Source: Cutibacterium porci
Lineage (GTDB): Bacteria; Actinomycetota; Actinomycetes; Propionibacteriales; Propionibacteriaceae
Length of the DNA stretch: 64,000 nt
Assembly (NCBI RefSeq): GCF_009696315.1
Contig: NZ_VUMG01000001.1
Span: 682,001-746,000, forward strand
Reading direction: 5' to 3'
This document shows, piece after piece, positions 44,862 to 53,548 of the stretch. How positions within the stretch are numbered: the first letter of the stretch is position 1; every line of letters begins with the position of its first letter. A model generated the notes under the pieces. That model saw nothing but the letters and a program-made list of their open reading frames with translations, had not been told where the DNA came from and did not search any database. The translations under genes and the position numbers were made by a program.

Positions 44862-45557
44862 TCACTGCTGAGTGAGGGCTAGGGCATGTTTGACACCCGG
44901 GCTAATCAGTATGCGAGAAGCAAGGGAGAGTAGCCCGTCAATGGCTAGGGCCAACACGATGATGACGATGGCCCCGGAGAGCATCTGCGGATAGTCGGAG
45001 ACGGCTAGCCCATCGAGGATGAAACGGCCAAGGCCCCCCATGCCTAGGTACGAGCAGATTGTCGCGGTTGCAACGACTTGCAATGCGGCTGACCTCAGTC
45101 CTCCCAAGAGCAAGGGGGCGGCCAAGGACAGCTCGACGCGGCCCAGAATCTGCATTTCTGTCATCCCGCAGGCTCGGGCCCCGTCCGTGACCTCGTCGTC
45201 AACGGCTTCGACGCCCGAATAGCTACCGGCCAGTAGAGGCGGGATTGCCAGAATGGCTAGCACAATGGTGGAAGGCCAGATGGGATTCTCTATTCCAGCT
45301 GTCGTCGAGATCGCAAGCAGAGTGAGCAAGCCAAGAGAGGGGAGAGCACGCAACGCACCAGAACAGGCCACCGCAATGGTCCTTCCGCGGCCGGTATGGC
45401 CGATAGCGAGTCCGGCAGGAACGGCGATGATGGCGGCGACAGCCAGTGCGAGCACGGTGTACCACAGGTGTTCGCCGATGCGAACTCCAATAGATCCGGA
45501 ACCGGTCCAGTGGGAGGAGGCCGTCAACCACGTCATAGCGGCTGCGATGTGATTCAT
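44862..45557 (-). CDS. opuBB: OpuB-type permease subunit 1
   Basis: The 231-residue inner-membrane protein has about six helices. It carries the permease-ATPase coupling motif region EAVDDEVTDGARACGMTEMQ. It overlaps the second permease stop by four bases (ATGA). Together with 45554 it forms the translocation pore for the osmoprotectant. The ATG at 45557 follows AAGGGG. Confidence 0.88.
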   Translation of the reverse strand: MNHIAAAMTWLTASSHWTGSGSIGVRIGEHLWYTVLALAVAAIIAVPAGLAIGHTGRGRTIAVACSGALRALPSLGLLTLLAISTTAGIENPIWPSTIVLAILAIPPLLAGSYSGVEAVDDEVTDGARACGMTEMQILGRVELSLAAPLLLGGLRSAALQVVATATICSYLGMGGLGRFILDGLAVSDYPQMLSGAIVIIVLALAIDGLLSLASRILISPGVKHALALTQQ

Positions 45558-46201
45558 GGTGTTGCCCCTTTCTGCCAAGGGGTTAGGAGCCGACCCATGG
45601 ACACGATAACGATGTCGAATATGATCGCCAATACCAGGGTTCCGATAATCCCTACCCAGATTTCGGTGGGGAAAGAGCGCTGATACCCGTCGGTGAAAAA
45701 GTACCCCAATGAAGGCACTCCGATGAGAGCGCCGACGCTCACCAAAGACAGGGTAGACGCCGAGACTACCCGCACTCCCGCGACCAAGGCCGGAACTGCT
45801 AGCGGTAGGGCTACCCGCCAGAATACTTGAGCATCCGAATGACCCATGGCGACGGCATTAGCGCGCACCGATCGCCCCACTGAATCAAAGGCGTCAGTAG
45901 CGGTGCGCATCAATAGGGCAATTCCGTACAGCGTCAGCGCGACAACAACGTTAGCTGGATCAAGAATCTTAGTTCCGATGATGAGCGGCAATAAGACGAA
46001 TAATGGCAGAGATGGGAGAGCGTAGAGGACTGACGCGCTCGGCACTAAAATGCGTCTGGCATTTCGCGAGCGGTGCGCCCACCACCCAAGTGGAATTGAC
46101 ACAAGAAGGCTAGCTATTATGGGGATAACGCCTAACACCGCGTGATAACTCGTTAACTGCCAAATCTGGGCGCTGTTTTCGCTCACCCATCGGGTATTCA
46201 C
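45554..46201 (-). CDS. opuBD: OpuB-type permease subunit 2
   Basis: The 215-residue membrane protein has about six helices and the coupling region DSVGRSVRANAVAMGHSDAQ. It overlaps both neighbours by four bases, so translation is coupled through the operon. The presence of two permeases rather than one is usual for OpuB. Confidence 0.88.
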   Translation of the reverse strand: MNTRWVSENSAQIWQLTSYHAVLGVIPIIASLLVSIPLGWWAHRSRNARRILVPSASVLYALPSLPLFVLLPLIIGTKILDPANVVVALTLYGIALLMRTATDAFDSVGRSVRANAVAMGHSDAQVFWRVALPLAVPALVAGVRVVSASTLSLVSVGALIGVPSLGYFFTDGYQRSFPTEIWVGIIGTLVLAIIFDIVIVSMGRLLTPWQKGATP

Positions 46202-47046
46202 GAATTCTCTCTAACAATAGGGTGGCTGGCCGCAGTGGGCTGGTCAGCGAGGCGTCCCACGAGTCGACCACCGGCGTCGACAACGGTGGGGTGGTCGTCA
46301 TGACGCTCCACGTGGAGGCTGCGGCGATCACCGCCGATGAAAGAAGAGACGAAGTCGTCAACTGGATGAAGCAGAATGTCGTCAGGTCGTCCTCGCTGCG
46401 CGACGTGGGCTCCTCGGCGTAAGACGAGCACATCGTCGCCGAGGAGGAATGCTTCGTCAACGTCATGGGTGACGAACACGATCGTTTTTGCTAGATCCGC
46501 TTGAATTTGCAGCAGACCCTGCTGCAAATCGGCTCGCACTACCGGGTCGACGGCACCGAAAGGTTCATCCATAAGAAGGATGTCGGGGTTAGCGGCCAGG
46601 GCCCGTGCCACCCCGACCCGTTGGCGCTGGCCGCCCGATAGCTGCGTGGGGTATCGACGTGCCAACGACGAATCCAGACCGACCCGTTCCAGTAAATCCA
46701 TCGCCCGGGTGCGCGTGGCGGCTCGGGACGTTCCTGAAAGACGAGGCACAGTGGCGATGTTGTCGATCACAGTGCGATGGGGGAGCAGCCCGCCCGACTG
46801 CATGACGTACCCGATCCGACGTCGCAGTTTGACTGGATCGACGGTAGCGACATCAACTCCGTCGATGAGCAGTCGACCTTCAGAGGGTTCGACCATCCTG
46901 TTGACCATCCGTAGCAGGGTCGTTTTGCCGCACCCGGAAGATCCCAGCAGGACGACCAGGCGGTGTGATTCCACCTCTAAATCGAAGTCGTCTACGGCGA
47001 CCGTCCCGTCATCGAAACGCTTGCTGACGTGGTCGAAGCGGATCAT
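46198..47046 (-). CDS. opuBA: OpuB-type ATP-binding protein
   Basis: The 282-residue protein has Walker A (GSSGCGKTT), LSGGQRQRVGVARAL, and Walker B (ILLMDEPFGA). It belongs to the glycine betaine/carnitine/choline importer family. It is the first gene of the four-gene operon opuBA-permease-permease-opuBC. It lacks the CBS domains of some homologues; the C-terminus only has a short HPTVVDAGGRLVG stretch. Confidence 0.9.
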   Translation of the reverse strand: MIRFDHVSKRFDDGTVAVDDFDLEVESHRLVVLLGSSGCGKTTLLRMVNRMVEPSEGRLLIDGVDVATVDPVKLRRRIGYVMQSGGLLPHRTVIDNIATVPRLSGTSRAATRTRAMDLLERVGLDSSLARRYPTQLSGGQRQRVGVARALAANPDILLMDEPFGAVDPVVRADLQQGLLQIQADLAKTIVFVTHDVDEAFLLGDDVLVLRRGAHVAQRGRPDDILLHPVDDFVSSFIGGDRRSLHVERHDDHPTVVDAGGRLVGRLADQPTAASHPIVRENS

Positions 47047-47212
47047 ATGGTCCTTCCTCGCCCGGCGGGGTTCACATGTGCACGGTGACGTCGACTAGGT
47101 AACTACGCTACCGCTGCGAGTAGGCCATGAGTAGGGTGTTCCCCTCTCAGCAGATATTGCTCACGCAGGGTTGTCACTGGCTCTGGGTATCCTCAACGGC
47201 GTGCAGGATGAG

Positions 47213-47995
47213 ATGAGCACCGCGGTGGCGGGCGAGAAGGATTCCTTCGCCGTGGTCGCCACCGCCGTGGCCGTAGCTGAAGAGGAGCGGTCTTCTGTTG
47301 GGTCTGACTCCGTAGCAGGCGATGAGTGGTGGAAAGCCGAGGGGATGCCCTGGAACCACAAGCCAGGGCGCTCTGATTACTGGTGCATGGGGTGGATCGG
47401 TTTCCTTGGCATCTTTTCCCTGGCGATGCTTCCGTTGCGCGGTTGGCTGCTTGGCCTTGATCCGCCCATCCTTATGGGAGTGACGGGATCCCGAACTGGT
47501 GCGGCGGCGACGGGGGCACTGGCGTCAGTCGGGCAAGCTCCGCACTGGATCTGGTGGCTGCTCCTGGGGTCAGTCATGTCGATCAAGCTCGACTGGGTCT
47601 ACTGGTGGGCTGGCAAGCTGTGGGGCCGAGGCATGATCGAAGTCTGGGCTGGGCGGTCCGAGCGGGCTCATCGAAGGTACAACCAGGCAGAGAAATGGGC
47701 TCGCAAGCTTGGTTGGTTAGGAGTGCTCGTCGCTTATGTGCCGATTCCGCTTCCGATCATGCCCGTTGTGTTCGTCTTGGCTGGCGCATCCAAGATGAAG
47801 GTCAGATGGTTCGTTGCTCTGGACTTTATTGCCGCGACTATCTGGAATCTGGGATACCTAGGGTTGGGCTGGGGAGTAGGTGACCCCATCGTTGGTGCTC
47901 TTAAGTACTACGCCAAGATTGCTAACTGGGTCGCTATTGCGCTGCTAATCGTCATCTTGGCGCCCATCTTCTTCAAGAAGAAGAAAAAGGCTTAA
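47213..47995 (+). CDS. DedA-family membrane protein
   Basis: The 260-residue protein has an acidic N-terminus, then four to five membrane helices. The central motif KLDWVYWWAGKLWGRG and YVPIPLPIMPVVFVLAGASKM fit the DedA/SNARE-associated fold of lipid transporters. The lysine-rich end (FFKKKKKA) is cytoplasmic. ATG 47213 follows AGGATGAG. The lipid substrate is unknown. Confidence 0.8.
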   Translation: MSTAVAGEKDSFAVVATAVAVAEEERSSVGSDSVAGDEWWKAEGMPWNHKPGRSDYWCMGWIGFLGIFSLAMLPLRGWLLGLDPPILMGVTGSRTGAAATGALASVGQAPHWIWWLLLGSVMSIKLDWVYWWAGKLWGRGMIEVWAGRSERAHRRYNQAEKWARKLGWLGVLVAYVPIPLPIMPVVFVLAGASKMKVRWFVALDFIAATIWNLGYLGLGWGVGDPIVGALKYYAKIANWVAIALLIVILAPIFFKKKKKA

Positions 47996-48232
47996 TCTTT
48001 ACGCGGCACAGACGACCTTCGGTGCAGTGAATATTCGCGATGACCTCAAGAAGTGGTCTTCCAAGGGATACTGAATATTTGTTGATTGTATGTGACCGCC
48101 AGGGGTCGAGAAGGACGGTACTAATCTTGACGAACGCCGTGTCGAGGTGTCGGCGATCGCGGAATCAATCGCGTTATTGGGTTTGAGAGGATTCGTGCCG
48201 AATTGGCGAGCTAAATCGGTCGAATGTCCAGA

Positions 48233-48748
48233 TCACTTTTCCTTAAGGGCGGCTCGATAGCCGGCTTCGGCTTCAGCATTGAACGCAACGAGATAAATCG
48301 TTTCCACCTTGGTGGTAGTCTGTTGACAGGTCTTGACTGCAATCCTGGTGGCCTCGTCTATCGGGTATCCATAGACACCGGCAGAAATGGTCGGAAAAGC
48401 AATTGTTCGCGCGCCAATGTCGTCGGCAACCTGCAGAGAGGTGCGATAGCAGGAGGCGAGCTGGTCAGACTTATCGATGGTCTTAGCCCATACCGGGCCG
48501 ACGGTGTGGATGACCCACTTCGCGGGCATCCTCCCGGCAGTGGTGGCCACCGACTGGCCAGTGGGTAGACCGTCGGGAAGGGTAGTCTCGCGTAGTCTTT
48601 GGCAGGCGGCTGAAAGCTCTGGACCAGCGGCGTGGTGGATCGCTCCATCGACCCCGCCGCCCCCAGCTAGCTGACGGTTCGCTGCGTTGACGATGGCCTC
48701 GACGTCGAGGGTGGTGATGTCTGCTCGAAGGACAGTGATATCGGCCAT
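48233..48748 (-). CDS. Macrodomain protein, O-acetyl-ADP-ribose deacetylase type
   Basis: The 171-residue protein is a single macrodomain. The ADP-ribose-binding VNAANRQLAGGGGVDGAIH and the late PTISAGVYGYP glycine loop are intact. Such proteins remove acetyl or ADP-ribosyl groups. AGGAG lies before ATG 48748; a long upstream in-frame stretch is rejected. It stands alone, divergent from the oxidoreductase. Confidence 0.9.
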   Translation of the reverse strand: MADITVLRADITTLDVEAIVNAANRQLAGGGGVDGAIHHAAGPELSAACQRLRETTLPDGLPTGQSVATTAGRMPAKWVIHTVGPVWAKTIDKSDQLASCYRTSLQVADDIGARTIAFPTISAGVYGYPIDEATRIAVKTCQQTTTKVETIYLVAFNAEAEAGYRAALKEK

Positions 48749-48875
48749 GACTCCTATTGTGCCTTCCCCGCATGTGTATTCCCCGCGATCACCCTCCGCA
48801 AAATCGCCTGGTGTGGGCGTGATACTCGCGCAAAAGTTAAATTGCCATAGCAGTGTCGAGAACAGGAGTTTCTCT

Positions 48876-49892
48876 ATGAACACCACGCGTCCCACAACTA
48901 CCCGCGCTGTCCATCTTGCGTCCCGTCCACACGGTGCGCCGACTGAGGACAATTTCCGCATCGAAGAGGTCGGTCTCCCCAACCTGTCTGACGGACAAAT
49001 CCTGGTCGCTAATGACGTCATGTCAGTGGATCCGTACATGCGTGGTCGAATGGACGACGTCGAGTCCTATGTTCCGCCGTTCCAGATCGGCAAACCCCTC
49101 GACGGCGGTGCCGTCGGTACCGTCATCGAGTCGCGCAGCGAAAAGATTCCGGAAGGCAGCCACGTCGTTCACCAGCTTGGCTGGCGGGAGCACGCCGTCC
49201 TCGGTGCCGATGATGCGCACATCATTGACACCGGCATCGCCCCTGCGTCGGCATATCTGAGTGTGCTGGGAATGACCGGACTCACCGCCTATGCTGGCCT
49301 AACCCGTGCCGCTGAGATGAAGGCTGGTGACGTCGTCTTTGTTTCCGGGGCCGCCGGGGCCGTCGGATCAATGGTTGGCCAGGTGGCGCGGCTGCTCGGT
49401 GCTTCACGGGTGATTGGTTCAGCAGGCACGGATGCGAAGGTTGCTCGGTTGCGCGATCTTGGTTTCGACGCTGCTTTCAACTACCACGACGGTTCGGTGA
49501 CGGACCTTCTCGGACGCGCTGCTCCTGACGGTATCGACGTCTACTTTGACAATGTCGGTGGCGATCATCTTGAGGCCGCCATTGACCATCTCAACAACGA
49601 TGGTCGGGTGGCGATGTGTGGGGCGATCTCTCAGTACAATTCGGTCGAGCCGCCGTCTGCTCCCCGAAATCTCGCATTGGCCATTGGGAAGCGTCTCACC
49701 CTACGCGGCTTCGTTCTCGCTAAGTACGCCGAGGAAACCCGTCCAGAGTTCCAACAGCGGATGGCCGGATGGCTGTCTGCCGACGAAATTCACTGGGACG
49801 AGACCTTCCGTGACGGCCTTGACGCCGCTCCCAAGGCGTTCATCGACATGCTTGAGGGTGCCAATACCGGGAAGATGCTCGTCCGGTTGTGA
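48876..49892 (+). CDS. NADP-dependent oxidoreductase (CurA/leukotriene B4 dehydrogenase-like)
   Basis: The 338-residue MDR-family enzyme lacks the zinc ligands. It has the nucleotide-binding VSGAAGAVGSMVGQVARLLG and SVDPYMRGRM near the N-terminus. These match the prostaglandin-reductase/CurA type that reduces alkenals or enones. AGGAG precedes the ATG. Neighbours do not reveal the substrate. Confidence 0.88.
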   Translation: MNTTRPTTTRAVHLASRPHGAPTEDNFRIEEVGLPNLSDGQILVANDVMSVDPYMRGRMDDVESYVPPFQIGKPLDGGAVGTVIESRSEKIPEGSHVVHQLGWREHAVLGADDAHIIDTGIAPASAYLSVLGMTGLTAYAGLTRAAEMKAGDVVFVSGAAGAVGSMVGQVARLLGASRVIGSAGTDAKVARLRDLGFDAAFNYHDGSVTDLLGRAAPDGIDVYFDNVGGDHLEAAIDHLNNDGRVAMCGAISQYNSVEPPSAPRNLALAIGKRLTLRGFVLAKYAEETRPEFQQRMAGWLSADEIHWDETFRDGLDAAPKAFIDMLEGANTGKMLVRL

Positions 49893-49939
49893 TGGGGGGC
49901 TAACTCCTCACCACGTGGGGATCCCACGCGACCGTGACG

Positions 49940-50006
49940 AATGTCATGGCCACGTTGTGACATTGAAGGATGGTGGCTCCAGTCTTGTTGATTCGAGACT
50001 GGAGCC
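49940..50006. repeat. Two adjacent inverted repeats before the ABC-ATPase remnant
   Basis: The first pairs 49940-49946 with 49958-49964; the second is an 11-bp perfect stem (49975-49985 with 49996-50006) whose right arm ends at the ATG of the remnant. They may be a terminator of the upstream oxidoreductase, or a relic operator that would block ribosome access. Confidence 0.6.
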
Positions 50007-50300
50007 ATGGACAATCCAGCGATAGAGATACGCGATCTCGTCAAGTCGTTCCCCCAAGCTGGCAGCCGCGAACACCTCATTGCCGTCGACATGCTCCTTG
50101 GCATGACCAGACCCGACAGCGGGAAGGTCACTGTCCTGGGCTCCGATCCGAAGCCGCACGTACTGGTTGCATCAGCGCCGTCTTTCAAACCGGCGGACTG
50201 CTACCCGACTTCATCGTCGCAGAGACCATGAAGGGCATCGCTGCCGCACACGGGCAGCGTTCGAGTCGGTCGCAAGTCTCCCAGTGCTACGGGAAACATC
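50007..50300 (+). pseudogene. Degraded ABC-transporter ATPase
   Basis: The frame from 50007 reads AIEIRDLVKSF and then jumps to LLGMTRPDSGKVTVLGSDP, so the Walker A segment is gone. A second frame continues the family sequence as ISAVFQTGGLLPDFIVAETM. This combination of an internal deletion and a frameshift means no working ATPase can be made. No permease partner is seen nearby. The end is approximate. Confidence 0.75.
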
Positions 50301-50411
50301 CTTTCGGACGATCGTCGAGTACGCGCTCGATGACGTGGAAAGTACAGTCTTGCGGGCTTCGGGGGGTGGGGCATGGAGCGTCCGGTTGACTGGTTACGAG
50401 CGCAAAGACCG

Positions 50412-50981
50412 TCAATGTAACTCGCCCAGGTCCACATTTCGTACCATGACGCTTCCGTTGGTCAACGAGAGATCCCAGTCGAGGTCCCGATGGCTGCGGC
50501 CGTCGAGAATCCCCAGCAGGACCCGCATAGTGTCACCATGGGTGACGAGTACGGTCTGCGGCAAATCACGAATTGCCAAGTCGTCCAGTAAGTTGCGGCA
50601 CCGCTCGGCCACATCTGCGAGCGATTCACCGCCAGCCCAACGCACGTCGGCCGGGTGGACGCCCTCTGGCTGGGGGAGAGGATCGAGCTCATCGGCGGTG
50701 TGTCCCTCCATGGCCCCTAGGCCCTGCTCTCGCAGCCGCGGATCCGTCATCACCTGAACTCCCAAAACTCGTGCGATGGGACGGGCCGTTTGCACTGCGC
50801 GCTTCTGGTCTGAGGCGATGACCGGTGTGCCGTGGGCGACCAGACCTGCCACTGTGCGAGCGGCCTGGCGAGCCTGACGTTGCCCGCGCATCGTCAGCCG
50901 AACGCCCATGGTCTGTCCTTGGATACGTCCTTGACGATTCCATGTCGACTGTCCGTGCCTGACGATGACGATGCGGCTCAC
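50412..50981 (-). CDS. Histidine phosphatase family protein (possible CobC role)
   Basis: The 189-residue protein has the RHG signature IVIVRHGQSTWNRQG near the N-terminus and VTHGDTMRVLLG in the second half. Phosphoglycerate-mutase-like phosphatases next to cobalamin genes often act as alpha-ribazole-5'-phosphate phosphatase (CobC). It is divergent from cbiB at 51036. The GTG at 50981 has a poor ribosome-binding site. The cobalamin role is inferred from context only. Confidence 0.7.
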   Translation of the reverse strand: MSRIVIVRHGQSTWNRQGRIQGQTMGVRLTMRGQRQARQAARTVAGLVAHGTPVIASDQKRAVQTARPIARVLGVQVMTDPRLREQGLGAMEGHTADELDPLPQPEGVHPADVRWAGGESLADVAERCRNLLDDLAIRDLPQTVLVTHGDTMRVLLGILDGRSHRDLDWDLSLTNGSVMVRNVDLGELH

Positions 50982-51035
50982 CTTAGGAAGGCTATCGGGG
51001 AGGCTCGATAACTCGAGCTCGATAAGGTGTGAGGC

Positions 51036-52067
51036 ATGTCGATCACACCACGCCGCCACGTTGCCGTCGGTCTGCTCTGCCGTGCTGCCGGTCTGGGCTT
51101 GGGCGTTGTCGCCGACCGCATCGTGCCTGACCCGCAGACCCACCATCCAGTGGCGGCCTTCGGCACAGCGGTCGCCCGGCTGGAAAAGACCATGTACGCG
51201 GATTCGGTGCGACGCGGCACCCTCTTTACTGCCACGTGCTTGACGCCTCTTGCGGTGATCGGCGGCACCATTGATCGCCTCACCCAACGCCGACCAGTAC
51301 TGCGTATCGCCACCACCGCCCTGGCAACGTGGGCCGTCGTCGGGTCCGCATCTTTGGCTCGTGAAGGTCGAGCAATGGCCGACCACCTGGCCAATGACGA
51401 CCTAGCTGCCGCGCGGAAACGGCTACCGAACCTGTGCGGGCGGGCCCCTGATGCTCTCGACGCCGCCGAGATCGCCCGAGGAACCGTCGAATCGATGGCT
51501 GAGAACACCTCCGATGCCGCAGTCGCATCACTGTGGTGGGGTGCGATCGCCGGGTTACCCGGACTGCTCGTCCACCGCGGGGCCAACACACTTGACGCCA
51601 TGATCGGCCACCACAACGATCGCTATGAGCGTTTCGGCAAAGTGGCCGCTCACTTTGATGACATCGTCAACTGGGTGCCGGCCCGACTCACCGGAGCCTT
51701 GGCCGCTGTGTGTGCCCCGACTGTGGGAGGAGATCGCGCAACCACGTGGCGTATGGTGCGGGCTGAGCACAGCCATCACCCCAGCCCCAACGGCGGATGG
51801 TGCGAGTCAGCCTGGGCAGCTGCCCTTGGTGTTCAGCTTGGGGGACGTAACGTTTATTACGGCAATCGGGTGGAATTCCGTCCCCTGCTGGGATCAGGTC
51901 CCCGCCCCGACGCCGACAAGACGGCCGACGCGGCGCGCTTAGTCACCACCGTCACGACGACTGCAACGTGGTGCGCTATCACAGGGCTAGCCAGCGTGGC
52001 TCACCTGCTATTTCACGGTGGTGTAATTCCGCGCAATCTACTGCCGCGCAGCCAGGCGCGTCGTTGA
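51036..52067 (+). CDS. cbiB: Adenosylcobinamide-phosphate synthase CbiB
   Basis: The 343-residue membrane protein attaches aminopropanol to adenosylcobyric acid. It has several hydrophobic segments and the family pattern VADRIVPDPQTHHPVAAFG near the start, then NTLDAMIGHHNDRYERFGK. It starts at 51036; no strong ribosome-binding site. It precedes cbiP by 14 bases. In other species it is called cobD. Confidence 0.9.
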   Translation: MSITPRRHVAVGLLCRAAGLGLGVVADRIVPDPQTHHPVAAFGTAVARLEKTMYADSVRRGTLFTATCLTPLAVIGGTIDRLTQRRPVLRIATTALATWAVVGSASLAREGRAMADHLANDDLAAARKRLPNLCGRAPDALDAAEIARGTVESMAENTSDAAVASLWWGAIAGLPGLLVHRGANTLDAMIGHHNDRYERFGKVAAHFDDIVNWVPARLTGALAAVCAPTVGGDRATTWRMVRAEHSHHPSPNGGWCESAWAAALGVQLGGRNVYYGNRVEFRPLLGSGPRPDADKTADAARLVTTVTTTATWCAITGLASVAHLLFHGGVIPRNLLPRSQARR

Positions 52068-52081
52068 TAAGGAGACGTACA

Positions 52082-53536
52082 GTGACTGGAATCCTCATTG
52101 CTGGAACATCCTCGGACGCAGGCAAATCGCTCGTCGTCACCGCCTTATGTCGGGCCGCCCGCCGCCGCGGCGTCGATGTGACGCCCTTCAAAGCCCAGAA
52201 CATGTCGAATAATTCGATGGTGTGCGCAGACGGTTCCGAAATTGGTCGGGCCCAGTACCTGCAAGCCACTGCAGCCGGGATCGAGCCGACGTCTGCCATG
52301 AACCCGGTCCTGCTTAAACCGGGCACGGATCGGCGCTCCTTTGTCGTGCTGCGGGGCAAGCCTGGCGGAGTGTTGGAGGCGGGTGAGTACACCACCGGAC
52401 GGCGACACCTCGCCGAGGCCGCGTGGGCTGCCTATGACGAGCTTGCTGCGACCCACGACATGGTGATCTGCGAGGGGGCTGGATCGCCGGCAGAGATCAA
52501 CTTACGTCGCGGCGACTATACGAATATGGGTTTGGCTCGTGCCAAGGGTCTACCCGTGGTGCTCGTCGGCGACATTGACCGTGGCGGAGTGCTTGCCTCA
52601 CTCTTTGGGACCTGGGCACTTCTCGACGATGACGACCGGGCCCTGCTAGCCGGGTACATCATTAACAAGTTTCGCGGTGACGATGCCATTCTCGCTCCTG
52701 GACTTGAGGAGATTACCCGGCGCACCGGTATGCCGAGCTTCGGTGTGCTGCCGTGGGTGCCGGGCGTGTGGCTCGACGGCGAGGATGCCTTGGAGGTAGG
52801 GCGGTGGCGACACGAGGGAGACGCCGTTGACCCGTCGGCTTTACGGGTGGCCGTGGTGCGGTTCCCGCGCATTTCCAACGCCACAGACGTCGACGCCATA
52901 GCCGGTGAAAGTGGCGTCGACGTCCAGGTGACGACGGACCCGCAAACCTGCGAGGCTGCCGATGTCCTCGTCTTGCCAGGGTCGCGGTCAACGGTGTCGG
53001 ACCTAGCGTGGTTGCGGCGCTGCGGTATTGCCAAGGTTGTGACCCGTCGCGCCGAACAGGGGCGCACAGTGGTGGGCATATGCGGTGGGTATCAAATGCT
53101 GTGCCGTACCATCCTCGACCCCGACGGTCAGGAGACGGCTCCTGGCAGCGTCGTCGAGGGGCTTGGATTGTTGCCGGTGGAGGTCGATTTCGCCGCCACC
53201 AAAACTCTTACCCTGTCGCACGGGACATGGCGGGGGATTGAGGTTGGTGGCTACGAGATCCATCATGGCGTCTGTCGTTTGCTCGACGACGCTGAAGCCT
53301 TCCTTGACGGCGTGCACGTCGGTGCGGTGTGGGGGACGATGTGGCATGGAGCCTTCGAGCATGACGAGTTTCGACGCACGTGGCTGGCCGAGGCAGCCCG
53401 TCACGCTGGTTCATCGTGGCGTCCCAATGGCGACGAGAAGGGTTATCAGGCTCGGCGTGAGGCAATGATTGAAACTCTCGCTGACGCAGTGGAGGCCCAT
53501 GTTGACGTTGACCGGATCATGCGTCTTGCACGTTGA
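52082..53536 (+). CDS. cbiP: Cobyric acid synthase CbiP
   Basis: The 484-residue amidase adds four amide groups to the corrin ring. Its N-terminal P-loop-like GTSSDAGKSLVV binds ATP, and FKAQNMSNNS is conserved. The C-terminal glutamine amidotransferase has the nucleophile cysteine in GICGGYQML. GTG 52082 has AAGGAG before it. It ends 12 bases before the convergent MFS gene. Also called CobQ. Confidence 0.93.
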   Translation: MTGILIAGTSSDAGKSLVVTALCRAARRRGVDVTPFKAQNMSNNSMVCADGSEIGRAQYLQATAAGIEPTSAMNPVLLKPGTDRRSFVVLRGKPGGVLEAGEYTTGRRHLAEAAWAAYDELAATHDMVICEGAGSPAEINLRRGDYTNMGLARAKGLPVVLVGDIDRGGVLASLFGTWALLDDDDRALLAGYIINKFRGDDAILAPGLEEITRRTGMPSFGVLPWVPGVWLDGEDALEVGRWRHEGDAVDPSALRVAVVRFPRISNATDVDAIAGESGVDVQVTTDPQTCEAADVLVLPGSRSTVSDLAWLRRCGIAKVVTRRAEQGRTVVGICGGYQMLCRTILDPDGQETAPGSVVEGLGLLPVEVDFAATKTLTLSHGTWRGIEVGGYEIHHGVCRLLDDAEAFLDGVHVGAVWGTMWHGAFEHDEFRRTWLAEAARHAGSSWRPNGDEKGYQARREAMIETLADAVEAHVDVDRIMRLAR

Positions 53537-53548
53537 GCTGGCGTCGTG

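Noticed and set aside
49970-50389. 139-codon frame as an intact gene
   Set aside because: Only its middle part resembles an ABC ATPase; the preceding part of the family is in another frame, so it is a remnant.
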